From JANXUC01 sp043782485 (GTDB lineage Bacteria > Acidobacteriota > Terriglobia > Terriglobales > Acidobacteriaceae), in NCBI GenBank assembly GCA_043782485.1, contig JAYWAL010000088.1:16779-80778 (forward strand): a stretch of 64,000 bases of DNA, in the 5' to 3' direction. The notes below the pieces were generated by a model, which saw only the letters and a list, made by a program, of their open reading frames with translations, was not told where the DNA came from and did not search any database. Made by a program: the position numbers and the translations under genes. The number at the start of each line of letters is the position of its first letter. The first letter of the stretch is position 1. This document shows positions 50,976-59,402 of the stretch, piece by piece.

Positions 50976-52574
50976 CTAGTTTTTGCCGCTCTTGTGGCCG
51001 AAATCCAGACCGAAATGCGGTTCGGATTTGGTGCCGTTGATACGCACTGGAATTTCAGTCCCGACACCGTGTTTGCTAAAAAACGGGTCTGCCGGTTTGA
51101 GTAGGATCGACTTCCAACCCGTCACCATATGCGATAGCTTCGCATCCAGGCGGGCGTGTCCGTGAAAATCAAATTGGTTTCCGTCCAAGCTGTACGTCCC
51201 GGTCAAGTCGACCCGGGTGCCGGGAACTCGGTATTGCAACTGAGAAAATGAAATCTTACCCTCATTAAGGCGAAACGCGCCCGTCATCACGGACCGCATG
51301 TTGTCGGGAATCTCATCGGTGGCGAGTTCTGGTTTGCCCTGACTTCTCATGCTCAGCGCGTCCACTTTGCGTTGGATTTTGTTATTGCTAAAGTGAGCGC
51401 CCGAAACGGCAAAGCTGCCCTTAAGGCGCAGGCGATAGGGAACTTCGAGATCGCTGGGCGGCAAATCGAGCTGCGTCTTCAGACGAACCGCGCCCGTCAG
51501 CATGGGAGGTTCGGTGTGTACCGCCAGTTTCAGAATATCCTCGATACGTCCTTTCTCAATGAGGACTGAGAGTTCTACGTGATGCCCCGAGGGTTCCTTG
51601 GTTCGAACCACGGAGCCAGTCGCAACCAGAAGAGTATTGGCCAGCGCAGCCTTCACCGGATGGAGGTAAGTATCCCCGCTGGTGCCATCGACGATGGCGT
51701 GAAATTCGGTATGCAACGGAACCGGGCGACCGCTAGCAGCCAGACGAAAATCCGGAGTATCCGTGGTGCCATCCACTTCAATCCTATCGAGGGTGCCAGA
51801 ATATTTGCCGCTGGAGTCAAGCCTGCCGCCAATGCCACGGATCGTCGATAAATCCGCGTTCTGAAACGTATAGGCTCCACGGACCGGAGTGTCACGCGCG
51901 CTGTCCGCCTGCCAAGGTCCAAAATCGCCGCTGGAAACGATTTCGCCAACCGGCTTCGGGTTCGTCAAGCGCGCGTCAAAGTGCATCGGCCCGCTGGAGC
52001 CGACATCCGTCATCTGCAGGCTCTCAATGTCGAATTCCACCGGCAGTTTGCCCGGCTTCAATGTATTGATGACGAGAAGCACCCTGTCGCAGATTAGTCG
52101 ATCGACGGCGATCCCGATTTTGCCCGGCTTGTGCCCCAACGCCCGAATTTCCGCGCGCTGTTCCCGCGGCGGCAAGTTCAGGGCTAAGCCCTGAACATAA
52201 ACTGTATTAACGTGTTTCGTCGGACGAAACAACTCCAGCAAACCCATCCGGAACGAAAACTCGGTCACGCTGATGAGCGGTTGCACGCCCAGTTGATGGT
52301 GGTTGGGATCGGACTTTCCATAGAGTCGGAGCCCGCTGCCGGAAACAAGCAAGCCCTTCGCCACGGAAACCTGGAAGGAATCGAGTTCCACTTTGCTATC
52401 AAACTTGGCTGAGAGGGTCTGGATCACCAGCGCCCGAAGGGTGGGTTCCGCGCGGTCGATCTTGATTACTAGCAGGCCTGCCAGCAATACGACAGTTGCG
52501 AGGACAGGCAGCGCCCAAGCATCCAGCCTCCGTGAGCTTTGGGCGGTGCGAGGCAAAATTTGAAGATCGGGCAT
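50976..52574 (-). CDS. AsmA-like inner-membrane anchored envelope protein
   Basis: The 532-residue protein has one N-terminal membrane helix (about 20-41) and a long beta-rich periplasmic part. The N-terminal AsmA-like pattern (ALVIQTLSAKFDSKVELDSFQVSVAKGLLVSGSGLRLYGK) and the C-terminal AsmA region (VMTGAFRLNEGKISFSQLQYRVPGTRVDLTGTYSLDGNQFDFHGHARLDAKLS) are recognisable. AsmA/TamB relatives transport or organise lipids between membranes. It is the gene immediately upstream of ilvE on the same strand but is probably a separate unit. Confidence 0.78.
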   Translation of the reverse strand: MPDLQILPRTAQSSRRLDAWALPVLATVVLLAGLLVIKIDRAEPTLRALVIQTLSAKFDSKVELDSFQVSVAKGLLVSGSGLRLYGKSDPNHHQLGVQPLISVTEFSFRMGLLELFRPTKHVNTVYVQGLALNLPPREQRAEIRALGHKPGKIGIAVDRLICDRVLLVINTLKPGKLPVEFDIESLQMTDVGSSGPMHFDARLTNPKPVGEIVSSGDFGPWQADSARDTPVRGAYTFQNADLSTIRGIGGRLDSSGKYSGTLDRIEVDGTTDTPDFRLAASGRPVPLHTEFHAIVDGTSGDTYLHPVKAALANTLLVATGSVVRTKEPSGHHVELSVLIEKGRIEDILKLAVHTEPPMLTGAVRLKTQLDLPPSDLEVPYRLRLKGSFAVSGAHFSNNKIQRKVDALSMRSQGKPELATDEIPDNMRSVMTGAFRLNEGKISFSQLQYRVPGTRVDLTGTYSLDGNQFDFHGHARLDAKLSHMVTGWKSILLKPADPFFSKHGVGTEIPVRINGTKSEPHFGLDFGHKSGKN

Positions 52575-52710
52575 GCGATTCCGTTGTCAGCACTGCCGAT
52601 TTGGCGTTGGAATCGCTCTTAGATGTCCGCTCCCGCCCCAGAGTTGCGTAGGAAGTTGCGTAGGTTCACTGTGGTCGACGAGAAACCCCGGTCGCCTCGC
52701 AGCAGCCGGA

Positions 52711-54237
52711 CTACGCCTGAGCGCCCTCTCGACGTTCCCAGCGCTGCAAGATGTCCAGGATGAACTCAGCGCGGCCTCGCAGCCGGTCCAGCGATTGCAG
52801 CATGGCTGCCGCAAAGTTCGTCAAACTTTTCTGCTCCAATTCAAAGAAGAGCGCGTCCGCTTCATCCGCCGAAGCATGAGCCAATTGCAGCAGATACCGC
52901 AAAGCATCCGCGTGCGGCTTGGCCAGCGTCGGGGCCTTCTGCCGCTGCTTCAGCTCGTTGTACTCCGTGCCCATGCGTGTCAGAATCGCCACAATTCGCA
53001 CCAACATGCGAACGGTTTCGCCCCGCAAGCTGTCCTCGCCAATGAATTCCGCGCAAAACGCATCGGTTTCCGCCGAAGTCAGCACCAGGTTGAACGACCG
53101 CATCGGGACAACTTCGCGCACCTTAGGATCCGCCGCGAGTACAAATGCCCGAATGGAGTCCGCCACACTCTGCAATCTTGGCTCTTCCTGTCGTCCGTCG
53201 TAGGCCAACGCCACGGGCCGCAGCGCCGGAGCCGCCGCCGCACCCGCTCCCGTCCGCGCGAAGGCTGGAACCGTAATCGAGGGCGCTGAACTCGGTGCTG
53301 GAATATAGCTGGGAGATTGCGTATGTGCCGGTCGGGAAGCGTGTTCCGACCCAGGCTTATGCGATTCCAAAGCCTTCTTCACCCGTAACATCCGCGAGAA
53401 GCGCTCTTGGGCAATGTTGTATTCCGAGCCCAGCACTTCGTCTTCTTCCATCTCGGCGACATCGCCCACCGTCACGTCTCCGTCAATCTTCCGTTGCGGG
53501 TTTCCGCCATCGTTCTGCATGGACCGAGCAAAACCTTTGATTTCGCGAGCAGCATCGCGAAACAGCGACTGAAAACGTCGCCCCAGCGTCACGTTATACG
53601 TCGTGATGCTGTTGAGCACCGCCGGATGGTAGAAATGATCACCCAACAGCTGCTTTAAGCGCCGGCCACGCTGCACAATGGCCAGCTCCATAATTTCGTC
53701 AAAGTCGTTGAGCACTTCCGCCTGATCCCGGAGCGAATCTAGCTCGTACAGCAAAAGCGCAGTCTCCTCGGACAGTTCCGCCTGCTCGTTGTCCGCCAGA
53801 ATCTCCATCAACGCGATTTCAAACGGCGACATCGGCGTCACCCCATCAATCGCCGTGCCGCGTGTCTCCCACTGCCCCGCCACACGCGGGTTGCGATACA
53901 GGAAGGTTGCCGCAAAATCGGTCTTATCCCGGTCGGCATCGCTTGGGCTGGGCTTGCGCGCATAGTACCGCAGCAAAGCCTCCGCTACCTCAGGATCCCC
54001 ATCCGCCGCCAATCCGTGCCGCAGGGACGCCGTCGTTACCGCCAAATCCAGCAGCCGCAGCCACCGTCGCATCCGCTCCAGCGTATCGTGCAGGTCAATA
54101 TCCGGCTGGCTGATGGCATCCGCCTCCAGGCCCTTCGGAACCAGCAATTCCTCCCCCAGGAAGTCTTCCAACAGCTTCCGATAGAAGCTATGGGCAGTTC
54201 CCAGGATTGCCAACTCCCATTTTGGGTCATCAACCAA
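52711..54237 (-). CDS. Unrecognised 508-residue, mostly helical protein
   Basis: I do not recognise this family. From a TTG at 54237 (GGAG 7 bases upstream) it reads MVDDPKWELAILGTAHSFYR and so on. The N-terminal half (1-300) is rich in amphipathic helices with charged clusters. A Pro/Ala/Ser-rich linker (about 330-375, SYIPAPSSAPSITVPAFART) follows, then a second helical domain (about 385-508) rich in Glu/Arg ending LQRWERREGAQA. No signal peptide, membrane helix or catalytic motif is visible. The frame extends to a TTG at 54384, but that part looks non-coding. It is monocistronic. Confidence 0.75.
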   Translation of the reverse strand: MVDDPKWELAILGTAHSFYRKLLEDFLGEELLVPKGLEADAISQPDIDLHDTLERMRRWLRLLDLAVTTASLRHGLAADGDPEVAEALLRYYARKPSPSDADRDKTDFAATFLYRNPRVAGQWETRGTAIDGVTPMSPFEIALMEILADNEQAELSEETALLLYELDSLRDQAEVLNDFDEIMELAIVQRGRRLKQLLGDHFYHPAVLNSITTYNVTLGRRFQSLFRDAAREIKGFARSMQNDGGNPQRKIDGDVTVGDVAEMEEDEVLGSEYNIAQERFSRMLRVKKALESHKPGSEHASRPAHTQSPSYIPAPSSAPSITVPAFARTGAGAAAAPALRPVALAYDGRQEEPRLQSVADSIRAFVLAADPKVREVVPMRSFNLVLTSAETDAFCAEFIGEDSLRGETVRMLVRIVAILTRMGTEYNELKQRQKAPTLAKPHADALRYLLQLAHASADEADALFFELEQKSLTNFAAAMLQSLDRLRGRAEFILDILQRWERREGAQA

Positions 54238-54586
54238 CGGTATGCTCCAGTTAGGGAAAAATGCCCAGGAAAAGCAATCCCGGGAGGCCACCTTTGTCAG
54301 TACATCGCAAAATGGGGCTTGGAACAAGGAGCCTGGGGCCGGACAGGGGTACGGTGGTAACCAGCGGATGCGGTTCTGCCTCAACTTTGCGCTCCAGACC
54401 GGTTCTGTTCTCAGGTGAGGTACCTAGATCGGCTACCTAGCGCGGGTTACGGCTTTGTTTTGAAGAGTTTCCGTGATATACCCGAAGTCAGCAGAAAATT
54501 GAATCTGCCAACGTGTGCCCACGGAAACGTGTGCCGACGCGTGAGATCGTAGAACTGGCCGCGAAGCGCGGCATCAGGAGGCATCT

Positions 54587-54910
54587 GTGGACGAAGCGCG
54601 GACGGGCAAACGATTTCCGTTGGAGCTGCCCATTCGGATTCACCGTGGGGAAAACGGGAATGACTACAAAGGCACGACCGGCAATCTGAGCGCGGCAGGA
54701 GTGTACATTCGCGCGGATGATTCCTTTGAAGTGGGATCGCCGGTAGATTTTGAAGTTGTGCTGCCCGCGGCATCCACTGGCGGGCAGGAATCCATTCTCC
54801 ATTGCAAGGGTCGGGTGGTGCGAATCGATCAGCTGGCCGATGGAAAACCAGGGGAGACACGCGGCGTGGCTTGCGTGATCGATACCTACGACTTGCTACG
54901 AAAAGAATAG
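54587..54910 (+). CDS. Single-domain PilZ protein
   Basis: The 107-residue protein consists of one PilZ domain. It has a basic N-terminus (GKRFPLELPIRI) and the c-di-GMP motif NLSAAGVYI (NxSxxG), both needed for nucleotide binding. The first motif has a single Arg (KR) in place of the full RxxxR, so affinity is uncertain. The start is GTG with AGGAGG 5-6 bases upstream. The regulator gene follows 18 bases later, so the pair is probably an operon. A GCCGCG/CGCGGC hairpin lies just before the ribosome-binding site. Confidence 0.88.
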   Translation: MDEARTGKRFPLELPIRIHRGENGNDYKGTTGNLSAAGVYIRADDSFEVGSPVDFEVVLPAASTGGQESILHCKGRVVRIDQLADGKPGETRGVACVIDTYDLLRKE

Positions 54911-54928
54911 GCGGAGAGGGAAAATCGA

Positions 54929-55600
54929 ATGCTGAAACTGATTCTGGCGGATAACCAAGCCATATTTCGAGCCGGCATTGCCAAGGTACTCGCCGTCGAG
55001 GACGAGATGCGCATTGTCGCGCAGGCACAAACGGCCGAGCAGATGTTCATGGCGCTCGACAAATTCAAGGCTGCGGTGCTGGTCGTAGCCGGCGGCTTCA
55101 TTGCCGACTTCAACTCCGTGGTGGCGGCGACCACTGCCGCGAAAACACGGCTCATCGCTCTGGCGGATACCGGCGAGGCGGCGTCGAAGTATATCGGCGC
55201 GGGCGCTCACGGCGTCATCTACCGTAACGTGACCAGTTCCGCGCTCGTGGATTGCGTGCGGAAAGTAGCCCGCGGCGAGAGCTGGATTCAAGACATTGCC
55301 GTGCCCAGCGAGCTAACCGAGAACGATATGGTCGGCATGCGCGTGCGCGACAGACTGACAGCGAAAGAACTGCGCATTGTGGCTTTAATTGTTCAGGGCT
55401 ACAAAAACAAGGAAATTGCCACGCAACTCGGGACGACGGAGCAGGTGATTAAAAATTATCTGCGCAACGTTTACGACAAGATTGGTGTATCGGATCGATT
55501 GGAGTTGGCGTTGTTTACGATCCATCACCGGATCCTGGCGGAAGCGGCAGCGGCCACGACTGGCACTCCGGCACCCGCGGCACAAAATATGGGCGTGTAA
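54929..55600 (+). CDS. NarL/FixJ-type regulator with a degenerate receiver domain
   Basis: The 223-residue protein has a receiver-like domain (1-120) and a LuxR-type helix-turn-helix (about 140-200, LTAKELRIVALIVQGYKNKEIATQLGTTEQVIKNYLRNVYDKIGVSDRLELAL). The receiver keeps LILADNQAIFRAG, but the phosphoacceptor is replaced: the strand reads AVLVVAGGF, with Ala54 where Asp is expected. The conserved Lys is also missing (GVIYRN). Phosphorylation by a histidine kinase is therefore unlikely. Cotranscription with a PilZ protein suggests the input is a protein or second-messenger signal. GGAGAGGG precedes the ATG. Confidence 0.88.
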   Translation: MLKLILADNQAIFRAGIAKVLAVEDEMRIVAQAQTAEQMFMALDKFKAAVLVVAGGFIADFNSVVAATTAAKTRLIALADTGEAASKYIGAGAHGVIYRNVTSSALVDCVRKVARGESWIQDIAVPSELTENDMVGMRVRDRLTAKELRIVALIVQGYKNKEIATQLGTTEQVIKNYLRNVYDKIGVSDRLELALFTIHHRILAEAAAATTGTPAPAAQNMGV

Positions 55601-55618
55601 GAGTCTTGTTGGTTTTCC

Positions 55619-55650
55619 AAAGGCGGGGTGATCACTCACCTCGCCTTTTG
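55619..55650 (+). terminator. Terminator of the PilZ-regulator operon
   Basis: AAAGGCGGGGTGA and TCACCTCGCCTTTT form a 13-bp stem with one G-T pair and a 4-base loop, ending in TTTT, 18 bases after the stop codon. Confidence 0.82.
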
Positions 55651-55709
55651 CTTTTGGGGTATCACTGATACCGTGACCGGGTGAAAACTTCAACACAAGA
55701 ACCCGGGGG

Positions 55710-55753
55710 GGTGCCCCGTCCTTGTCGCGATCCTCAGCGACAGGGCGGGGATT
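55710..55753. repeat. CCTTGTCGC hairpin element (copy 3)
   Basis: GTGCCCCGTCCTTGTCGC and GCGACAGGGCGGGGATTT form the same hairpin as at 38588-38632 and 25392-25433. Confidence 0.8.
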
Positions 55754-55789
55754 TCCCCGACAGACACTAGAGCGTGTTTCATAAACGCC

Positions 55790-56229
55790 TCGTGTCAGGA
55801 CACGGCTTCTCAGCAGCTGAAAAAATGCTCGAGCACCAGCTTTTGGGCGGCGCAGCACTTCAGAGAGTGCGTGAGAACTCCTTGCAAATGCTAGGCACGG
55901 TAGCACCGGGCTTCAACCCGGTGATACAGCCCTAAACAATTGAGGGGCTTCAGCCTTCGCGGTAAGGGCTTGGTCTGCTAACCCCGACTTTTTCAGCCTT
56001 CAGAAAAAGTCGATTGAGCCAAGCTTTTGGGCGGCGCAGCACTTCAGTGCTGCGATAAGACCTTTGTAATGAATGGGCTTCAGCCCCAGCGGTAAGGGGT
56101 GATCTGGTAAAGATGACCTTGCAGCAGCCACTTCAGCCGTGCCGCCCGACACCGCTTCCACCCGCTATTGATGTAACAAGCGCTAGGACTCAAGACTTTC
56201 CGAGTGTGCTCAGACCCAAGCCCACACCA
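55790..56229. repeat. Reverse-orientation constant-loop hairpin array
   Basis: No gene is seen. Palindromes with TTCA or similar loops include CCGGGC-TTCA-ACCCGG (about 55906-55921), GGGGC-TTCA-GCC (about 55944), GCAGCAC-TTCA-GTGCTGC (about 56036-56053) and GGGC-TTCA-GCCC (about 56074-56085). The phrases GCTTTTGGGCGGCGCAGCAC and GCGGTAAGG recur. Confidence 0.8.
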
Positions 56230-57312
56230 TCAAGACCCGCACGCTGTTATCTGTTCTGTAATTGCCTGGCCCATTTCCTGTGTCGCAACCGCCTCTTCGC
56301 CTGGGCGACTTAAATCGGCGGTGCGGAGGCCCCGGTTTAGGACTTCGGCCACTGCAGCTTCTATGTGCCCGGCTTCTTTCTCGAATTGGAAACTATGCCG
56401 CAACATCATGGCGACGGAAAGAATCGCCCCCAGAGGATTGGCAATGCCCTTCCCGGCAATATCAGGAGCGGAACCATGGACCGGTTCATACAGCCCGATT
56501 TTGCCGCCAATGCTGGCAGAGGCCAGCAGCCCCAGCGAGCCAACAACTCCTCCCGCCAGGTCCGAGAGAATATCTCCGAACATGTTTTCCGTGAGAATAA
56601 CGTCGTACTGCGCGGGGCGCGCCACCAGGATCATGGCGCAGGAATCCACGTAGTTGTGCGCGAGCGCAACGTCCGGATAGTCCTGGGCGACCCTGGTGAC
56701 GACTTCCCGCCAGAGGCGCGAACAGGCCAGGACGTTGGCCTTGTCGACGGAGAGAATCTGCTTGCGGCGGCGGCGGGCCAGGTCGAAAGCAACGCGGGCG
56801 ATGCGCTCAATACTGGCTTCGGCATAGCGCATGGTATCGACGGCTTCGCGGTTCGGGGCTGTTCCGAAAGTGGTACGCGGCTCGCCGAAGTAGAGGCCGC
56901 CAAGAAGCTCGCGGACGATCATCATGTCTGTGCCCTGAACGGCTTCAGCGCGTAGCGGGGACGCATCTAGAAGTGACGGAAACAGAACGGCAGGGCGGAG
57001 ATTGGCGAAGCAGCCTAACGCTTGGCGCAGCTTGAGCAAGCCCTTTTCCGGACGAAGTTCGATGGGATGGTGGTCGAAGGCTGGTCCGCCTACCGCGCCC
57101 AGGAGAACAGCATCCGAAGCCAGACAAGCTTGGAGCGTCTCGTCGGGCAGCGGGTGGTTGGCGGCGGTTAGGCCGGCGCCACCGACTGGCTTGGTGGTGA
57201 CCTGGACTTCGTGGCCGAAAATTTTGGCCGTTGCGTTGAGAACTTTGAGGGCTTCAGTGGTAACTTCCGGGCCAATGCCGTCGCCGGGAAGAGCGGTGAT
57301 TTTCAGGAGCAA
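56230..57312 (-). CDS. leuB: 3-isopropylmalate dehydrogenase
   Basis: LeuB oxidatively decarboxylates 3-isopropylmalate with NAD. The 360-residue protein has LPGDGIGPEV, LLGAVGGPAFDHHP, the substrate-binding RPEKGLLKLRQ and NLRP, RELLGGLYFGEPR, SVDKANVLACSRLWREV, the metal/NAD region LTENMFGDILSDLAGG and VHGSAPDIAGKGIANP. The start is TTG at 57312 with GAGGA 5 bases upstream. It is the last gene of the leuA-leuC-leuD-leuB unit, separated from leuD by about 120 bases containing a repeat element. Confidence 0.95.
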   Translation of the reverse strand: MLLKITALPGDGIGPEVTTEALKVLNATAKIFGHEVQVTTKPVGGAGLTAANHPLPDETLQACLASDAVLLGAVGGPAFDHHPIELRPEKGLLKLRQALGCFANLRPAVLFPSLLDASPLRAEAVQGTDMMIVRELLGGLYFGEPRTTFGTAPNREAVDTMRYAEASIERIARVAFDLARRRRKQILSVDKANVLACSRLWREVVTRVAQDYPDVALAHNYVDSCAMILVARPAQYDVILTENMFGDILSDLAGGVVGSLGLLASASIGGKIGLYEPVHGSAPDIAGKGIANPLGAILSVAMMLRHSFQFEKEAGHIEAAVAEVLNRGLRTADLSRPGEEAVATQEMGQAITEQITACGS

Positions 57313-57373
57313 GGGTTCCTCGTCGGGATGAGATTTCAGAGAGTCGTCTTAGCCGAAAGCTCGGGCCGGAAAG

Positions 57374-57424
57374 TAGCGGAGCTTCGTTCCGCTGGGCAGG
57401 CGAGGGCGCCTGCCCCTACGTGGA
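57374..57424. repeat. Two-hairpin dispersed element between leuD and leuB
   Basis: CGGAGCTTCGTTCCG is followed by GGGCAGGCG-AGGG-CGCCTGCCC and CTACGTGG. It shares this plan with the copy inside alaS (45818-45869) and the copy at 47956-47999. Confidence 0.8.
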
Positions 57425-57433
57425 CCCTGACGG

Positions 57434-58024
57434 CTAAGAAACGACGCCAACGGTCTTGAGTTGGGCGACGCTAACATCGGGCTTGGCAGCAACGATGTTC
57501 GGGTTGTAAGTCTTGCCCATCTTCTTCGCCACCATCGGCAGCAGCCCCCCAGCGGCGATCATTTCCTGCACGAATGCGGTTTGCGGCACAAAAGTATGCT
57601 CGGTCTTTTGCGTGTGGTTGAGGATGACGCCTTTCGCCAAATCGACTTCGAGATCATCGCCGTTCTTGGCCTTGTCGGCGAACCCGGCGCACTCAATCGA
57701 CAGAAATCCATTGTTTAGCGAATTGCGGAAGAAGATGCGGGCGAAGTTGGAGGCGATCACACAGGAGATGCCCGCGGTCCGCAAGGCCCAGACGGCATGT
57801 TCGCGCGAAGAGCCGCAGCCGAAATCTTCGCCGCCGACCAGGATGTCGCCTGGCTGCACGCGGGAAATGAAGGCTGGGTCGATATCTTCCATGGCGTGCT
57901 TGGCCAACTCGGCAAAGTCGTGCGTGTTCAGGTAACGGGCCGGAATGATTTCATCGGTATTGATATGGGCGCGGGCGTAGACGTGTGCTCGGCCCCGGAT
58001 GACGGCTTCAGTTACACTCCCCAC
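57434..58024 (-). CDS. leuD: 3-isopropylmalate dehydratase small subunit
   Basis: The 196-residue subunit contains NTDEIIPARYLNT, the swivelling-domain signature GGEDFGCGSSREHAVWAL and IFFRNSLNNG. The GTG start at 58024 lies inside the end of leuC, overlapping it by 13 bases, with GGAGG upstream within leuC. Translation is therefore coupled and a stoichiometric LeuCD complex is expected. Confidence 0.95.
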   Translation of the reverse strand: MGSVTEAVIRGRAHVYARAHINTDEIIPARYLNTHDFAELAKHAMEDIDPAFISRVQPGDILVGGEDFGCGSSREHAVWALRTAGISCVIASNFARIFFRNSLNNGFLSIECAGFADKAKNGDDLEVDLAKGVILNHTQKTEHTFVPQTAFVQEMIAAGGLLPMVAKKMGKTYNPNIVAAKPDVSVAQLKTVGVVS

Positions 58025-59373
58025 AGATAATCCTCCTGTTCAGCTCCCGCGCCGGCGACGGCACCTACGGGTACTCCGGTTTCTTTTTCACGACGCAGCG
58101 GGCGCTCGAGGAACTCGCGCGGGTCCACGATGTATCCGGCGATGGCGGAAGCGGCGACCGTGGCCGGACTGGCAAGATAAACCAGCGCCTCCGCGTGGCC
58201 CATGCGTCCAACAAAATTGCGGTTGGTCGATGAAATGCAAACTTCCTGCTTGCCCAGCACGCCCATGCTGCCGCCCAGGCACGCGCCGCAAGTGGCCGTG
58301 GATACAACGCAGCCGGCATCGGAAAAGACCTCAAACAGGCCTTCGCGCAGCGCCTGCCGCCACACCGCCGACGTGGACGGAACAACAATGCAACGCACAC
58401 CATCGGCTACGCGGCGGCCCTTCATCACGCGCGCCGCAATGCGTAGGTCTTCGATGCGCGCGTTGGTGCAGCTGCCAATGTAAGCCTGGTCGATGGCGAC
58501 GTGCCCAACTTCGCCGATGAATCGTCCATTCGACGGAAGACTGGGCAGGGCAACCACCGGTTCCAGCGCCGAAGCATCAATGTTGTGAACTGCGGCATAA
58601 GTGGCGTCGGCATCCGACTTGTACACCGTGTACGGCACATCCGTGCGGGCGCTGAGGTAGTTCTTGGTAATGTCGTCAGCTTCCATAATGCCCGTCTTGC
58701 CGCCCGCCTCGACCGCCATGTTCGTGATGGTCATGCGCGCTTCCATGGACATCGCCGCGATGGCGCTGCCGTGGTATTCCATGGCGCAGTACCGGGCACC
58801 GTCGACGCCAATTTTGGAAATAATATGCAAAATCAAATCTTTGGAGTAAACCCCGTGCGGCAGCTTGCCCGTAACGTTGAAGCGAAGGGTCTCGGGAACC
58901 TTAAACCAAAGCTCGCCAGTGCTCAGCACCGCAGCCACATCCGTTGATCCAACTCCGGAAGCGAACGCCCCAAATGCGCCCAGTGTCGTTGTATGCGAGT
59001 CGCCGCAAACGGCGGTCATACCCGGCAGGATGTATCCTTTTTCCGGAACCAACGCGTGGCAAATACCGTGCTCGCCGAGTTCATGATAGCGGGCAATTCC
59101 CTGCGCTTTCACCCAGTTCCGCAGATCTTTAGTCAGTTCCGCGGTTGCAATGTCCTTGTTCGGCACAAAATGGTCCGGCGTGACGACAATCTTACTCGCG
59201 TCAAATACCTTCGTAACACCCATTTGCGCCATCATGCGCATGGCCGGCGGCGTGGTAATTTCGTGACAAACAATAAGATCAATTCGTGCATTGACGATCT
59301 CGCCCGGGCGCACACTGTCGCGGTCGGAATGCGCCGCCAGAATCTTCTCGGTAATGGTTTGCGGTCGTGGCAT
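58012..59373 (-). CDS. leuC: 3-isopropylmalate dehydratase large subunit
   Basis: LeuC carries the [4Fe-4S] cluster that isomerises 2- to 3-isopropylmalate. The 453-residue protein includes VTPDHFVPNKD, VCGDSHTTTLGAFGAFASGVGSTD and the cluster cysteines in GSCTNARI and TATCGACLG. AAGGAG precedes the ATG. It follows leuA by 29 bases and overlaps leuD. The shorter length places it with the thermophile/archaeal-type LeuC branch rather than the enterobacterial 466-residue form; this is a judgement from motifs. Confidence 0.95.
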   Translation of the reverse strand: MPRPQTITEKILAAHSDRDSVRPGEIVNARIDLIVCHEITTPPAMRMMAQMGVTKVFDASKIVVTPDHFVPNKDIATAELTKDLRNWVKAQGIARYHELGEHGICHALVPEKGYILPGMTAVCGDSHTTTLGAFGAFASGVGSTDVAAVLSTGELWFKVPETLRFNVTGKLPHGVYSKDLILHIISKIGVDGARYCAMEYHGSAIAAMSMEARMTITNMAVEAGGKTGIMEADDITKNYLSARTDVPYTVYKSDADATYAAVHNIDASALEPVVALPSLPSNGRFIGEVGHVAIDQAYIGSCTNARIEDLRIAARVMKGRRVADGVRCIVVPSTSAVWRQALREGLFEVFSDAGCVVSTATCGACLGGSMGVLGKQEVCISSTNRNFVGRMGHAEALVYLASPATVAASAIAGYIVDPREFLERPLRREKETGVPVGAVAGAGAEQEDYLWGV

Positions 59374-59402
59374 AAGAACTCCTTACCTACTCAGTTTCCA
59401 GT

